DNA of 64,000 bases from positions 1 to 64,000 of the forward strand of contig NZ_JASHJI010000016.1 of assembly GCF_030733265.1 (NCBI RefSeq), given 5' to 3'. The notes below the pieces were generated by a model. The model did not search any database. It worked only from the letters and a program-made list of their open reading frames with translations, and had not been told where the DNA came from. Shown here piece by piece: positions 51,043 through 59,071 of this stretch (position 1 is the stretch's first letter; the number at the start of each line of letters is the position of its first letter). A program made the translations under genes and the position numbers. This DNA is from Roseibium sp. MMSF_3412. GTDB lineage: Bacteria > Pseudomonadota > Alphaproteobacteria > Rhizobiales > Stappiaceae.

Positions 51043-52077
51043 ATGTCCGGACGCACCCACGAAGAAACAGGCCAGTCCATAGCATTTGTGCTTATGGACA
51101 GGTTCTCGATGAATGCATTCGCCAGCGTGATTGAACCGCTGAGATTAGCAAACCGGCTTCTCGGCCGCGAGTATTACGAGTGGACTACTTATTCGCTGGA
51201 TGGAAATTCAGTCGTAGCCAGCAATGGCTGCGAGGTCATGGCTAATAAATCTATTCGTGAACTTATAGACGCCGATATTACACTGTTGTGTACTGGTATC
51301 GATGTCGAACGGCTTCCGCTGGATGCGGACCTCGGGAACAAACTCAGGCGTCTGAATGCGATGGGCCGCACCTTTGGCGCGATCTGCACGGGAGCCTATC
51401 TGCTCGCCCGCTATAACCTTCTCGACGGCAGACGCTGCACGATCCACTGGGAAAATCTGCGTTCGCTGAGAGAAGAGTTTCCGGACGTCGAAGTGACATC
51501 GGACATTTTCGCGATCGACCGCAATTGCATCACATGTGCAGGGGGCATGGCCTCGCTTGACATGATGCTGCGCCTGATCGCCATTCAGCACGGTGCCTAT
51601 CTCGCACATGAGATCGCGGAAGTCGCCCTTTACCAGAACATGCGCTCGGGCGAATCGGCGCAGCGGCACGACATTGAAGCGCGCACCGGTATCTCGAACG
51701 CAAAGATCCTGGACGCCATCCGCATCATGGATCTGCACATTGAAGATCCGCTGAGCTGTCAGCAGCTCGCGATGACGGTCAGCCTGTCCCCGCGTCAGCT
51801 TGAACGCCTGTTCCGCCGGCATTTCAACTGCACGCCCGGTCAGTACTACCTGCGCCTGCGCCTGGAAACGGCCCGCGACCTGCTCCGGCGCACCAGCCGG
51901 CCTGTTCTCGACGTCGCCCTGGCATGCGGGTTTGCGTCCACATCACACTTCACCAAGTGCTACCGGGAGCGTTTCCTGTGCACGCCGACGGAGGAACGGC
52001 AGTCCTATCAGTGGGCCAACACCAAGACCACATCCGGCGTCGGCACCGCGGCGCCCATGCGGCTTGTCGCGAAGTAA
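51043..52077 (+). CDS. GlxA family AraC-type regulator with DJ-1/PfpI-like domain
   Basis: A 344-residue regulator. The N-terminal glutaminase/DJ-1-like domain (about 10-200) keeps the nucleophile-elbow Cys in AICTGAYLLA (about 111-120) and a later His, so it may bind a small metabolite rather than catalyse. The C-terminal AraC domain (about 225-325) has two helix-turn-helix units ending in DVALACGFASTSHFTKCYRERF. The family includes ArgR, CdhR and GbdR of Pseudomonas, which sense arginine, carnitine or betaine. The ATG follows GAGGTAAAG. No obvious target is adjacent; the fpr gene and TSUP gene are neighbours. A clear terminator follows. Confidence 0.9.
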   Translation: MSGRTHEETGQSIAFVLMDRFSMNAFASVIEPLRLANRLLGREYYEWTTYSLDGNSVVASNGCEVMANKSIRELIDADITLLCTGIDVERLPLDADLGNKLRRLNAMGRTFGAICTGAYLLARYNLLDGRRCTIHWENLRSLREEFPDVEVTSDIFAIDRNCITCAGGMASLDMMLRLIAIQHGAYLAHEIAEVALYQNMRSGESAQRHDIEARTGISNAKILDAIRIMDLHIEDPLSCQQLAMTVSLSPRQLERLFRRHFNCTPGQYYLRLRLETARDLLRRTSRPVLDVALACGFASTSHFTKCYRERFLCTPTEERQSYQWANTKTTSGVGTAAPMRLVAK

Positions 52078-52104
52078 CGCGAACACACGTGCACGACTTT
52101 CTGA

Positions 52105-52130
52105 ACGCCGCCGGCAAGGCGGCGTTTTTT
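52105..52130 (+). terminator. Intrinsic terminator of the GlxA-type gene
   Basis: ACGCCGCC pairs with GGCGGCGT across GGCAA and is followed by T5. It lies 27 bp after the stop. The stop codon of the convergent TSUP gene begins in its T-run. Confidence 0.9.
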
Positions 52131-52899
52131 ATTGGATGAGCCGCAAGATACCAAGCGGAACGAGATATAAACCGAGCGCGAGGATCGCCAGCTGGATCAG
52201 CTTGCGGAATGCCGTGTCGGAAAAGCGGCGCCGGAAACGCTGCCCGGCCCAAACGCCACTCAATGCCGGAACTACCAGCGCGATCGACGCGAGCAATTCA
52301 CTGCCGCCGACAAGACCGAACCCGCCGAGCGATAGCCCCAAGGCAATGGTTGAGAGCAGAAACAGGAGACCCATCGCCTGTATCAGGACATCACGCTGCA
52401 GGCCCAACGCCTGAAGATACATGATGCCCGGAACGACGAAGGCACCGGTCAGACCCGAGAAGACGCCGTTCACCAATCCGGCAGCAATCCCGACAGGAAC
52501 AGCGTGCCTTTCCTGAAGCTTGAACGAAAGTCCGGCGAGCATCGGCAACGCATAAGCCACCATCAGCAGGCCCAGCACCAGATCCGCCACGCCTTCCGGG
52601 ACCCTGGTCAAAATGAACGTGCCCGCGCCCAGCGTGAGGACGGCGGTCGCAAGGAACGGCCAAAGCCTTCCCACCAACATCTTGAGATGCCCACCCGAAA
52701 GGGCCTGCCAGACATTGGTCAGGAACGACGGCCAAAGAATCAAGAGCATGGCTTTTTCGATGCCGACAAAGACGGTCATCAGCCCCAGGCCAATGGCGGG
52801 CAAGCCAAAGCCGACGAGCCCCTTCACGAAACCGGCAAAAACGAAGACGAGCACTGCGATTGCGATCAGGCTCGGGCTCAGTCCGAATAACTCACTCAC
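52129..52899 (-). CDS. TSUP family (TauE/SafE-like) anion exporter
   Basis: A 256-residue membrane protein with seven or eight hydrophobic helices. The TSUP repeats are visible as FVFAGFVKGLVGFGLPAIGL (about 15-34) and GIAAGLVNGVFSGLTGAFVVPGIMYLQ (about 133-160). Such proteins move sulfite, sulfonates or organosulfur anions. I use the GTG at 52899, since an AAGGG site lies just before it and the earlier frame is not homologous. Neither the substrate nor an operon partner can be seen; the stop lies inside the convergent regulator's terminator. Confidence 0.87.
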   Translation of the reverse strand: MSELFGLSPSLIAIAVLVFVFAGFVKGLVGFGLPAIGLGLMTVFVGIEKAMLLILWPSFLTNVWQALSGGHLKMLVGRLWPFLATAVLTLGAGTFILTRVPEGVADLVLGLLMVAYALPMLAGLSFKLQERHAVPVGIAAGLVNGVFSGLTGAFVVPGIMYLQALGLQRDVLIQAMGLLFLLSTIALGLSLGGFGLVGGSELLASIALVVPALSGVWAGQRFRRRFSDTAFRKLIQLAILALGLYLVPLGILRLIQ

Positions 52900-53044
52900 A
52901 CCCTTGTCCGCACCTTTGTGTTCATCTGTTCTGAGGACTTTTAGTTCGTGTCGATACAGGCCGCAATGTCGGTCTCCGGGGCAACAGCACAAAGGATCGG
53001 AAAGCGGATTTCGAAACCAGGTTTATGGTGCTACCGTGCCGCCC

Positions 53045-54271
53045 ATGAACGCCAAGTCCCTACCAAGAATTTCCAACTCCAAAGCCCGCCGACTGTTCCT
53101 GCACAAGCACGGACTTCTGGCACCTCCAAAAGGAAGCGGCAAGGGCGACGACCTTTGTGATGTTTTCGACCAGCTCGGCTTCGTACAGGTGGACAGCATC
53201 AACACGGTTGCGCGCGCGCACCACATGATCCTCGCCGCGCGGCGGCCTGCCTACAAGGAAAAGAACCTGAAGCTCCACCTGGAGCGGGACCGCCTTGTCT
53301 TCGAACACTGGACCCACGATGCATCGATCATTCCGACGAAATTCTTCTCGCATTGGCAATTGCGATTTGCCCGCGACCGGGAACGGCTGATCAAACGGTG
53401 GCGCAACTGGCACCAGAACGAATTCGAACAGAAGCTTGACGATGTCCTGAAGCGGGTCAGCAACCACGGACCCGTCACGTCCGCGAGCGTTGGCGAGGAC
53501 GAGAACCGCAGTTCGGGCGGCTGGTGGGAATGGCACCCCTCCAAGACCGCGCTGGAGTTCCTGTGGCGCACCGGCGAGCTATCCGTCTGCCGGCGCACCG
53601 GTTTCCAGAAAGTCTATGACCTGACGGAGCGCGTGATCCCGGACACACACAGGACCACGAGCCACGATACGCAGGAGACGATCGACTGGGCAGCAAGGTC
53701 GGCGCTTTCACGGCTCGGGTTTGCAACATCTGGAGAAATCGCCGCTTTCTGGGATCTGATTTCTCCTCAAGAAGCGAAGACCTGGTGCCAGGACAAGCTG
53801 GCGGACGGGTCTCTCCTTGAAGCCGAGATAGAATGCGCGCGCGGCGACTACCGGCGTGTTTTCCTCTTTCCTGAAACGCTTGCCGGGTTGGATGATCTGC
53901 CCGAGCCCCCATCGCGGGTGCGTATCCTTTCTCCCTTCGACCCTGCCCTGCGCGACCGCAAGCGCGCGGAACGTCTTTTCGACTTTTCCTACCGGATCGA
54001 AATCTTTGTCCCCGAGCCCAAGCGCCAGTACGGATACTATGTTTTTCCGGTGATGGAAGGTGACCGGCTCATCGGACGGATCGACATGAAGGCACAGAGG
54101 GACAATGAGCGGCTGCAGGTTCGCGCCTACTGGCCCGAACCGGGCGTTCGCGCCAGCAAGGGGCGCCTTTCCAAACTGGAAGCCGAGCTTCAGAGGGTGG
54201 CCCGGTTCAGCGGCTGTTCGGACGTCGGCTTCGACCCGGATTGGCTCAGACATTCCAATCCGGCTCCGTGA
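53045..54271 (+). CDS. YcaQ/AlkX-type DNA glycosylase (winged-helix, crosslink repair)
   Basis: A 408-residue HTH_42 family protein. The E. coli member YcaQ unhooks interstrand crosslinks and alkylated bases using a QxD motif. That motif is present as QVDS in VQVDSINTVARAHH (about 46-59), followed by RFARDRERLIKRW-like and the segment ILSPFDPALRDRKRAERLFDF (about 298-318). The upstream frame to 52613 is open but overlaps the TSUP gene and lacks homology; the ATG at 53045 is used. It is not next to other repair genes. The activity is inferred from the family. Confidence 0.88.
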   Translation: MNAKSLPRISNSKARRLFLHKHGLLAPPKGSGKGDDLCDVFDQLGFVQVDSINTVARAHHMILAARRPAYKEKNLKLHLERDRLVFEHWTHDASIIPTKFFSHWQLRFARDRERLIKRWRNWHQNEFEQKLDDVLKRVSNHGPVTSASVGEDENRSSGGWWEWHPSKTALEFLWRTGELSVCRRTGFQKVYDLTERVIPDTHRTTSHDTQETIDWAARSALSRLGFATSGEIAAFWDLISPQEAKTWCQDKLADGSLLEAEIECARGDYRRVFLFPETLAGLDDLPEPPSRVRILSPFDPALRDRKRAERLFDFSYRIEIFVPEPKRQYGYYVFPVMEGDRLIGRIDMKAQRDNERLQVRAYWPEPGVRASKGRLSKLEAELQRVARFSGCSDVGFDPDWLRHSNPAP

Positions 54272-54282
54272 GCCTCAGCACT

Positions 54283-54309
54283 GCAGGCAGCCGGGGTTCG
54301 GCTGCCTGC
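54283..54309. terminator. Perfect 11-bp hairpin between YcaQ-type gene and nadV
   Basis: GCAGGCAGCCG and CGGCTGCCTGC flank a five-base loop (GGGTT), between two convergent genes. No T-run follows on either strand, so its ability to end transcription is unsure. Confidence 0.5.
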
Positions 54310-54328
54310 GTGATTGACCACATGTAAG

Positions 54329-55735
54329 TTACGCGCTGACACTCTCTTTCAGATGTGCCATAGCGCGCGTTCTCACGTCATCGAAACCCTGATCGATGAC
54401 AAGTTTCCCGTTCCGGTAGACGACCTGCAACATGTCCGTTCGTGTCCCGAGATCTTCGCGCCTCACGGCTGTCAGCCTGCCGCTTGTCTCGACCACGGCC
54501 TGACGGCCTGCCTTTGAAGCCTTGGCAGGATCTGTCGCCGGGCTTTTCGACACATCTTGCCAGGTGCCGTCTGCGACCTTCAGGGCATTGGCCTTCATCG
54601 CAAAGCGCATCGTGTCACGATTGACCTGCTGGAGAAGACCACCGCCCATCCCGAAGGCAATGTTGTCGAGAGACCAGTTTTCATCGACCAGTCTGCCGAC
54701 AAGCGCCTCTATCGTCGCCAACGTCATGCCATCGCCCTGGATGACGCGCACGGCCGGGTTCAGGACTCTCGCGCCCTTGCCGTTGACCGCACCGCCGAAA
54801 CCTTCCCAAAGCGTTTCAAGAACACGGATGGGTGTGGCGACAGGATCGCCTGAATCCGGTCGGATGACGACCGTCGCACCTGAGCGCAGCACTTCGTCTT
54901 TCAACGCATCGCACCAGATCTCGCCGACGGCCCGGTCAAGGTCATAACTGTCCGAGACAACCGCCACCAGACTGTCCTTTTCGGCAAACTGCCCAAGCAT
55001 GTTCGCATAGGCCGCCTGTTCGCGGTCAGGCCCCCAGCTTGTTATCGTCGAGTGTTCGGCTGCGGGAATGGAGAAGCCCGCAACATCGGCACCGTAGAAG
55101 GTCATCGCGGCCTGAAGACTTTCCAGCGTGTCCGTTCCGGCAAAATTGACCAGATGGGCCATGCCGCCAAGGGCCGCGCTCTCCGCCGACGACACGCCAC
55201 GGGCTCCGAAGTCATGCAGCTTGAAGGGGATTTGCGTTTCGGGATCGTCCGACGTTTTCAAGAGGCCGCGGTAGATCGCTTCTTTTGCCTTGAAGGAGAG
55301 CGTTGCCACCGTAGACGGATACCAGACGGATCTGAGCAGGGCGGTTTCCACCCAGGTCGTAAGCCAGGGCATGCGCTCGTCCGTGTTTTCCACCTGCACA
55401 AGGGGAACGCCGCTCGGTGCCAGGGTTCCTTCCGGCAGGGCCCTGATTTCCAGCGGAAACAGTCCGCCGTGGTCGTTCAGAATGGCCAGCCAGCCGGCCT
55501 CGTTGAAAGGCACGCCATGGCTCGTACAAATGCGCCGGGCCTGCTCGACATCAGACGCCGTGATCGGTTTGAGCAAGGTGTTCTTCAGGTAAGCCTGAAG
55601 GCCGAAGAAAAGAACGCTCTCAGAAAAGGGATTGCTGCGCGCTTCCACATAGGCGGAGACGACGCGCGCGTCCGGCGGGTATTGCTTGAAGTGCGACTGC
55701 TTGTAGCTGTCCGTCGCCAAAAGTGGGTTTGTCAT
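54329..55735 (-). CDS. nadV: Nicotinamide phosphoribosyltransferase
   Basis: A 468-residue enzyme that makes NMN from nicotinamide and phosphoribosyl pyrophosphate. The start TNPLLATDSYKQSHFKQYP is typical of NAMPT/NadV, which keep an Asp at the substrate-selective position where NAPRTase differs. Other marks are FKLHDFGARGVSSAESAALGG (about 170-190) and the phosphate-binding VVIRPDSGDPV near 290 and QGDGM near 336. It lies 55 bp downstream of the nadM-Nudix gene, so it is the second gene of a nicotinamide salvage operon. The ATG at 55735 is the natural start. Confidence 0.93.
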   Translation of the reverse strand: MTNPLLATDSYKQSHFKQYPPDARVVSAYVEARSNPFSESVLFFGLQAYLKNTLLKPITASDVEQARRICTSHGVPFNEAGWLAILNDHGGLFPLEIRALPEGTLAPSGVPLVQVENTDERMPWLTTWVETALLRSVWYPSTVATLSFKAKEAIYRGLLKTSDDPETQIPFKLHDFGARGVSSAESAALGGMAHLVNFAGTDTLESLQAAMTFYGADVAGFSIPAAEHSTITSWGPDREQAAYANMLGQFAEKDSLVAVVSDSYDLDRAVGEIWCDALKDEVLRSGATVVIRPDSGDPVATPIRVLETLWEGFGGAVNGKGARVLNPAVRVIQGDGMTLATIEALVGRLVDENWSLDNIAFGMGGGLLQQVNRDTMRFAMKANALKVADGTWQDVSKSPATDPAKASKAGRQAVVETSGRLTAVRREDLGTRTDMLQVVYRNGKLVIDQGFDDVRTRAMAHLKESVSA

Positions 55736-55790
55736 TGTGAACTCCTCACGTGACAGAATGTGTTTCCTGCAGGACTCCCCTGCGGGAGGT

Positions 55791-56855
55791 TCAGAGATCG
55801 GCCATCACGTCGATGATCGACCAGTGATCTTCAAAGAACTGTTCGGGGCGGAGATCGCCCAACCGGTGCCAGCTGGCGGAGCGGGCATCGTCACCACCGG
55901 TCACCGAGAAAAGCTCCCGGCGCTCGGGCAGACGGAACAGGAATGCATGGGTGATGATCCGTCCCCGCAGGGACCTGTCCGGATGATCGAAGACCCTGGT
56001 TTTCGATCCGTCGATGAACGAGGCCAGCATTGCCGGCGGTATCGCGCCCTTGTGGTCGCTGATCGCGGTCTCTTCCTTGAGTTCGCGGATTGCCGCGTCC
56101 CGGATGCTTTCGCGCGGATCCAGGAACCCGCCGGGCAGAGCCAGAAGTCCCTCGCCCGGTGCCTGGCCGCGCTCGACAAGGAGAATGTTGCCGGACTGGA
56201 TGACAACCGCATCAACGGTCACAAAGGGCCCCCGGCCCCACTCTTTCGGATAGGCTTCCAGGTATTCGGCTTCTTCCAGAAGCCCGCGAAAAACCGGCGA
56301 AAGCGAAAACGCCTCCAGCCATTCGGCCACCTCGTCCGACAACACGGAGTGGGAAATCTGCGGGATACGCTGAAACAGTTGCTTGCGCACATCCGTCGAT
56401 GAAAAGGTGCCGTACTGGCTATCGAGCTGTATGTTGCCCCATTCGGGAAACAGCTTCAGATAATAGCTCGTGCGGTCCTTTCCGTAGCCGGCAAGTGCAA
56501 TGCTGATATCCTTCAGGCCATGCAGGACAACACCGGATCTGTTGTAATCGTCCAGGACGATTTCATTCACGGTTCGCTGCACCTCGGCGCACCAGGCCGC
56601 ATCCGAATAGGGATGATCGGCGACCGGCGCCAGGATGAGCCGTCCCGTTGCGATCTCGTGTTTGAAGACCTTCGCGAACATGTCTTCGCGTTCGGCATGG
56701 GTGAAAGGATTGCGCGGATCCCTGGCCTGTCTGGCGGACCCGATCAGGACGATCAGTTTGTCGACCTTCTCAAGGGCTGCACGCACCACCGTTTCGTGAC
56801 CTGCATGAAGCGGCTGAAAACGGCCGACAAAAACGCCGTAGTCGTATCTGGACAT
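55791..56855 (-). CDS. nadM: Bifunctional NMN adenylyltransferase / Nudix hydrolase
   Basis: A 354-residue two-domain enzyme. The N-terminal nucleotidyltransferase domain (about 1-180) has GRFQPLHAGH (about 10-19) and the C-terminal ISSTDVRKQL-like SxTxxR motif (TFSSTDVRKQ). It makes NAD from NMN. The Nudix domain (about 200-345) has the box GGFLDPRESIRDAAIRELKEE, in which the last Gly of the consensus is Ala. Nudix partners often act on ADP-ribose and help recycle NAD products. The ATG at 56855 has GAGGGAG before it; a TTG at 56906 is not used. It is the first gene of the nadM-nadV operon, behind an operator-like dyad. Confidence 0.92.
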   Translation of the reverse strand: MSRYDYGVFVGRFQPLHAGHETVVRAALEKVDKLIVLIGSARQARDPRNPFTHAEREDMFAKVFKHEIATGRLILAPVADHPYSDAAWCAEVQRTVNEIVLDDYNRSGVVLHGLKDISIALAGYGKDRTSYYLKLFPEWGNIQLDSQYGTFSSTDVRKQLFQRIPQISHSVLSDEVAEWLEAFSLSPVFRGLLEEAEYLEAYPKEWGRGPFVTVDAVVIQSGNILLVERGQAPGEGLLALPGGFLDPRESIRDAAIRELKEETAISDHKGAIPPAMLASFIDGSKTRVFDHPDRSLRGRIITHAFLFRLPERRELFSVTGGDDARSASWHRLGDLRPEQFFEDHWSIIDVMADL

Positions 56856-56907
56856 TCGAGACTCCCTCGAACTGATGTTGTTTGAGCCGAACTCCTCGGC
56901 TGCCATT

Positions 56908-56936
56908 TATATAATACTCATTTTGAGCATAATCAA
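56908..56936 (-). promoter_or_regulatory. nadM-nadV promoter with operator-like dyad as spacer
   Basis: Read on the minus strand: a -35 TTGATT (56936-56931), a 17-bp dyad (56930-56914) and a -10 TATATA (56913-56908). On the plus strand the dyad reads ATACTCA-TTT-TGAGCAT, with 6 of 7 arm bases paired, and its flanks extend the symmetry to 8 of 10. The optimal spacer length equals the dyad, so a bound repressor would block the promoter. NadQ or NrtR-type NAD regulators are the natural candidates; neither is in the window. Confidence 0.6.
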
Positions 56937-57151
56937 TCGACAAAACAAGAAAAATGTCTCAACCGGCTGTGTTGGTAAACAGAGCCCGAATGAAGTCCGG
57001 GGTCGCGCACCCATTGCAGGGCCGCCGCGCATCTTGGCGAGGTCATCCGTCAGACGTCAACGGATCCCCTCACCCAAATGCGCGCACACTTCTGCGTGAC
57101 GGAGCCGAGATCCGCATTTTCAGGCTGGTGCGCCAGGTGCCGATCCATTAT

Positions 57152-57175
57152 ATTCAAATTTGCGAAATTATGAAT
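57152..57175. promoter_or_regulatory. Operator-like dyad before the DUF2892 gene
   Basis: ATTCA-AATTT-GCG-AAATT-A-TGAAT is an inverted repeat of 10-bp arms, broken only by one extra A. It ends 14 bp before the DUF2892 start. Size and AT-richness resemble ArsR-family operators. The regulator is not known; an SqrR/BigR-like gene lies at 18080 in this window. Confidence 0.45.
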
Positions 57176-57189
57176 GTAAGGATTTGAAA

Positions 57190-57393
57190 ATGACTGTTGA
57201 ACGCGCAATTCTTCTTGTGGTCGGAACCCTTATTGTCGCTTCCGTGCTGCTGGCGGTTTATGTCAATCTCAACTGGCTGTGGCTCACCGGCGTCCTCGGG
57301 GCCCATCTCGTGCAGGCTTCATTCACAGGCCTGTGCCCGGTCGTGATGATCCTGAAAAAACTCGGCCTGCCGCAGAAGTCGGGTTTCGCGTAA
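57190..57393 (+). CDS. DUF2892 (YgaP-type) small membrane protein
   Basis: A 67-residue protein with two hydrophobic helices (about 5-26 and 30-52), matching the DUF2892 / YgaP transmembrane module. The turn reads NLNWLWLTGVLGAHLVQASFTGLCP, which is the family's core, and the Cys in GLCP is conserved. AAGGA lies at good spacing before the ATG. There is no rhodanese domain. Members often lie in sulfide-responsive operons under BigR or YgaV, so a sulfur role is plausible. It is followed by the repeat region. Confidence 0.8.
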   Translation: MTVERAILLVVGTLIVASVLLAVYVNLNWLWLTGVLGAHLVQASFTGLCPVVMILKKLGLPQKSGFA

Positions 57394-57466
57394 GCGGCCT
57401 GCCCGGTTTCACCGTCACCTGCGCAATGACCTGTGTTCCGGGGTTTGTGCTGTCGCTTGAGCGGAT

Positions 57467-57659
57467 TGACGAACAACTGGAAGCGTCGTCATTCCGGACA
57501 AGCGCAGTGCCAGCTGCGCGCCGATCCGGAAACCAGATGTATTTCGCGCCACAGGCGCGTCTTTTGACCGCCGTGGCGTTTCTCGTGTTCGCTTCGCTCA
57601 CAAATATGTCTGGATTCCAGATCGGCGTTCGTCTTCGCCTCACTGGTCTGGAATGACGG
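57467..57659. repeat. Palindromic dispersed repeat, copy 1
   Basis: A 193-bp unit that recurs 281 bp further on with a single base change (C at 57639, T at 57920). Within it, CGTCATTCC near 57486 and GGAATGACG at 57650-57658 form terminal inverted repeats. Inner hairpins are TTCCGGA/TCCGGAA around GCGCAG/CTGCGC, then CGCGCC/GGCGCG with a three-base loop, and ATTCCAGA/TCTGGAAT near the end. It has no coding capacity of its own. Confidence 0.9.
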
Positions 57660-57747
57660 CGGTCGGGGGAACGGAAGGCGAAAGATTTGCGTGACATCAA
57701 CGCACCCTGGCTCTCCGGCCGTGGATATGCGCGTCGCTTGTATTGGG

Positions 57748-57940
57748 TGACGAACAACTGGAAGCGTCGTCATTCCGGACAAGCGCAGTGCCAGCTGCGC
57801 GCCGATCCGGAAACCAGATGTATTTCGCGCCACAGGCGCGTCTTTTGACCGCCGTGGCGTTTCTCGTGTTCGCTTCGCTCACAAATATGTCTGGATTCCA
57901 GATCGGCGTTCGTCTTCGCTTCACTGGTCTGGAATGACGG
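57748..57940. repeat. Palindromic dispersed repeat, copy 2
   Basis: Same 193-bp unit and orientation as copy 1, 192 of 193 bases equal. Weaker similarity continues about 15 bp upstream of both (GTCGCTTG, then seven different bases). The near-identity means a recent local duplication or gene conversion. Confidence 0.9.
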
Positions 57941-58030
57941 TCTCCTGAACCCGTCCGTGAGCCCACACGTAAAACGAGAAGGCCACAGCTTCACGGCATT
58001 GCATCATCCGCGCAAAGACAGGGACCGCTG

Positions 58031-59071
58031 TCACGTCCAGCTGAGAACCACCTTTCCGGCTTCGCCGGATTTCATGGCGGCAAAGCCTGCTTCGAAGTCG
58101 TCGACGCCAAAGCGGTGCGTGATCACGTTTCGGACATCGAGACCGTTCTGAAGCATGGCGATCATCTTGTACCAGGTCTCGAAGATCTCGCGGCCGTAAA
58201 CGCCCTTGATCGTGATTGCCTTGAAGACGATCCGCGACCAGTCGACGGGCGACTTGCCGGGCGGAATGCCGAGCAGCGCGATGCGGCCGCCCATGACAAG
58301 GTTTTCAACCATCTGGTCCAGCGCCAACTGGCTGCCGGACATTTCCAGTCCGACGTCGAAGCCCTCGCGCATGCCCAGCTTCTGCTCGATGCCCTTGAGA
58401 TCCTGCTTTGCGACATTCACCGGCACCACATCTGTAACCTTTGCGGCCAGATCGAGCCGTTGCTGGTTGATGTCGGTGATGACGACATTGCGCGCGCCGA
58501 CGTGACGCGCAACGGCGGCGGCCATGATCCCGATGGGGCCGGCACCCGTGACCAGAACATCCTCGCCCACAAGATCAAAACTCAGAGCCGTGTGAACGGC
58601 GTTGCCGAGCGGGTCGAGGATCGCACCAATTTCGTCGTCGACCTCGTCCGGCAGCGGCACCACGTTAAAAGCGGGCAGACGCAGATACTCGGCAAATGCA
58701 CCTTGTTCATTGACGCCAATCCCACGTGTCTCGGGATCAAGATGAAACTTGCCGGCCCGCGACTGACGGGATTGCTTGCCGATCAGATGGCCTTCGCCGG
58801 AACAGCGTTGACCAATTTCAAACTCCGTGACGTTTTTCCCGAGTTCAACAATCTCTCCGGCAAATTCATGACCCGTTATCATCGGGACCGGAACTGTTCT
58901 CGCCGCCCAGTCATCCCAGTTCCAGATATGAATATCCGTTCCGCAAATGCCGGTCTTGCGGACCCTGATCAACACATCGTCGGGTCCGATCTCCGGCACC
59001 GGCGCCCGGGTCATCCACAAGCCTTCGCGCGGCTCAAGCTTGGCGAGCGCCTTCATCTGGTTGCTGCTCAT
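58031..59071 (-). CDS. tdh: L-threonine 3-dehydrogenase
   Basis: A zinc-dependent medium-chain dehydrogenase of 346 residues that oxidises threonine to 2-amino-3-ketobutyrate with NAD+. The catalytic zinc Cys and Thr-His network lie in TGICGTDIHIWNWDDWA (about 40-56), GHEFAGE follows near 67, and the NAD-binding glycines are in VTGAGPIGIMAAAVA (about 172-186). It differs from many relatives in using fewer structural-zinc Cys around residue 100. The ATG overlaps the kbl stop by four bases (ATGA), so the two are translationally coupled. Confidence 0.95.
   Translation of the reverse strand: MSSNQMKALAKLEPREGLWMTRAPVPEIGPDDVLIRVRKTGICGTDIHIWNWDDWAARTVPVPMITGHEFAGEIVELGKNVTEFEIGQRCSGEGHLIGKQSRQSRAGKFHLDPETRGIGVNEQGAFAEYLRLPAFNVVPLPDEVDDEIGAILDPLGNAVHTALSFDLVGEDVLVTGAGPIGIMAAAVARHVGARNVVITDINQQRLDLAAKVTDVVPVNVAKQDLKGIEQKLGMREGFDVGLEMSGSQLALDQMVENLVMGGRIALLGIPPGKSPVDWSRIVFKAITIKGVYGREIFETWYKMIAMLQNGLDVRNVITHRFGVDDFEAGFAAMKSGEAGKVVLSWT

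Larger units (their letters stand above)
56856..57189. other. Divergent intergenic region, nadM / DUF2892 gene
   Basis: The 334-bp region contains the nadM promoter with its dyad (56908-56936) and a second dyad (57152-57175) just before the DUF2892 gene. I see no gene in it. Confidence 0.5.
57394..58030. other. Gene-free region with duplicated palindromic repeat
   Basis: A 637-bp stretch between the DUF2892 gene and tdh. It is dominated by two copies of a palindromic repeat; the rest (57394-57466, 57660-57747 and 57941-58030) shows no gene. Open frames in it are translations of the repeat. Confidence 0.7.

Noticed and set aside
57323..57994. Several 64-144 residue open frames within the repeat region
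   Set aside because: They are translations of the palindromic repeat and its duplicate and lack ribosome sites.
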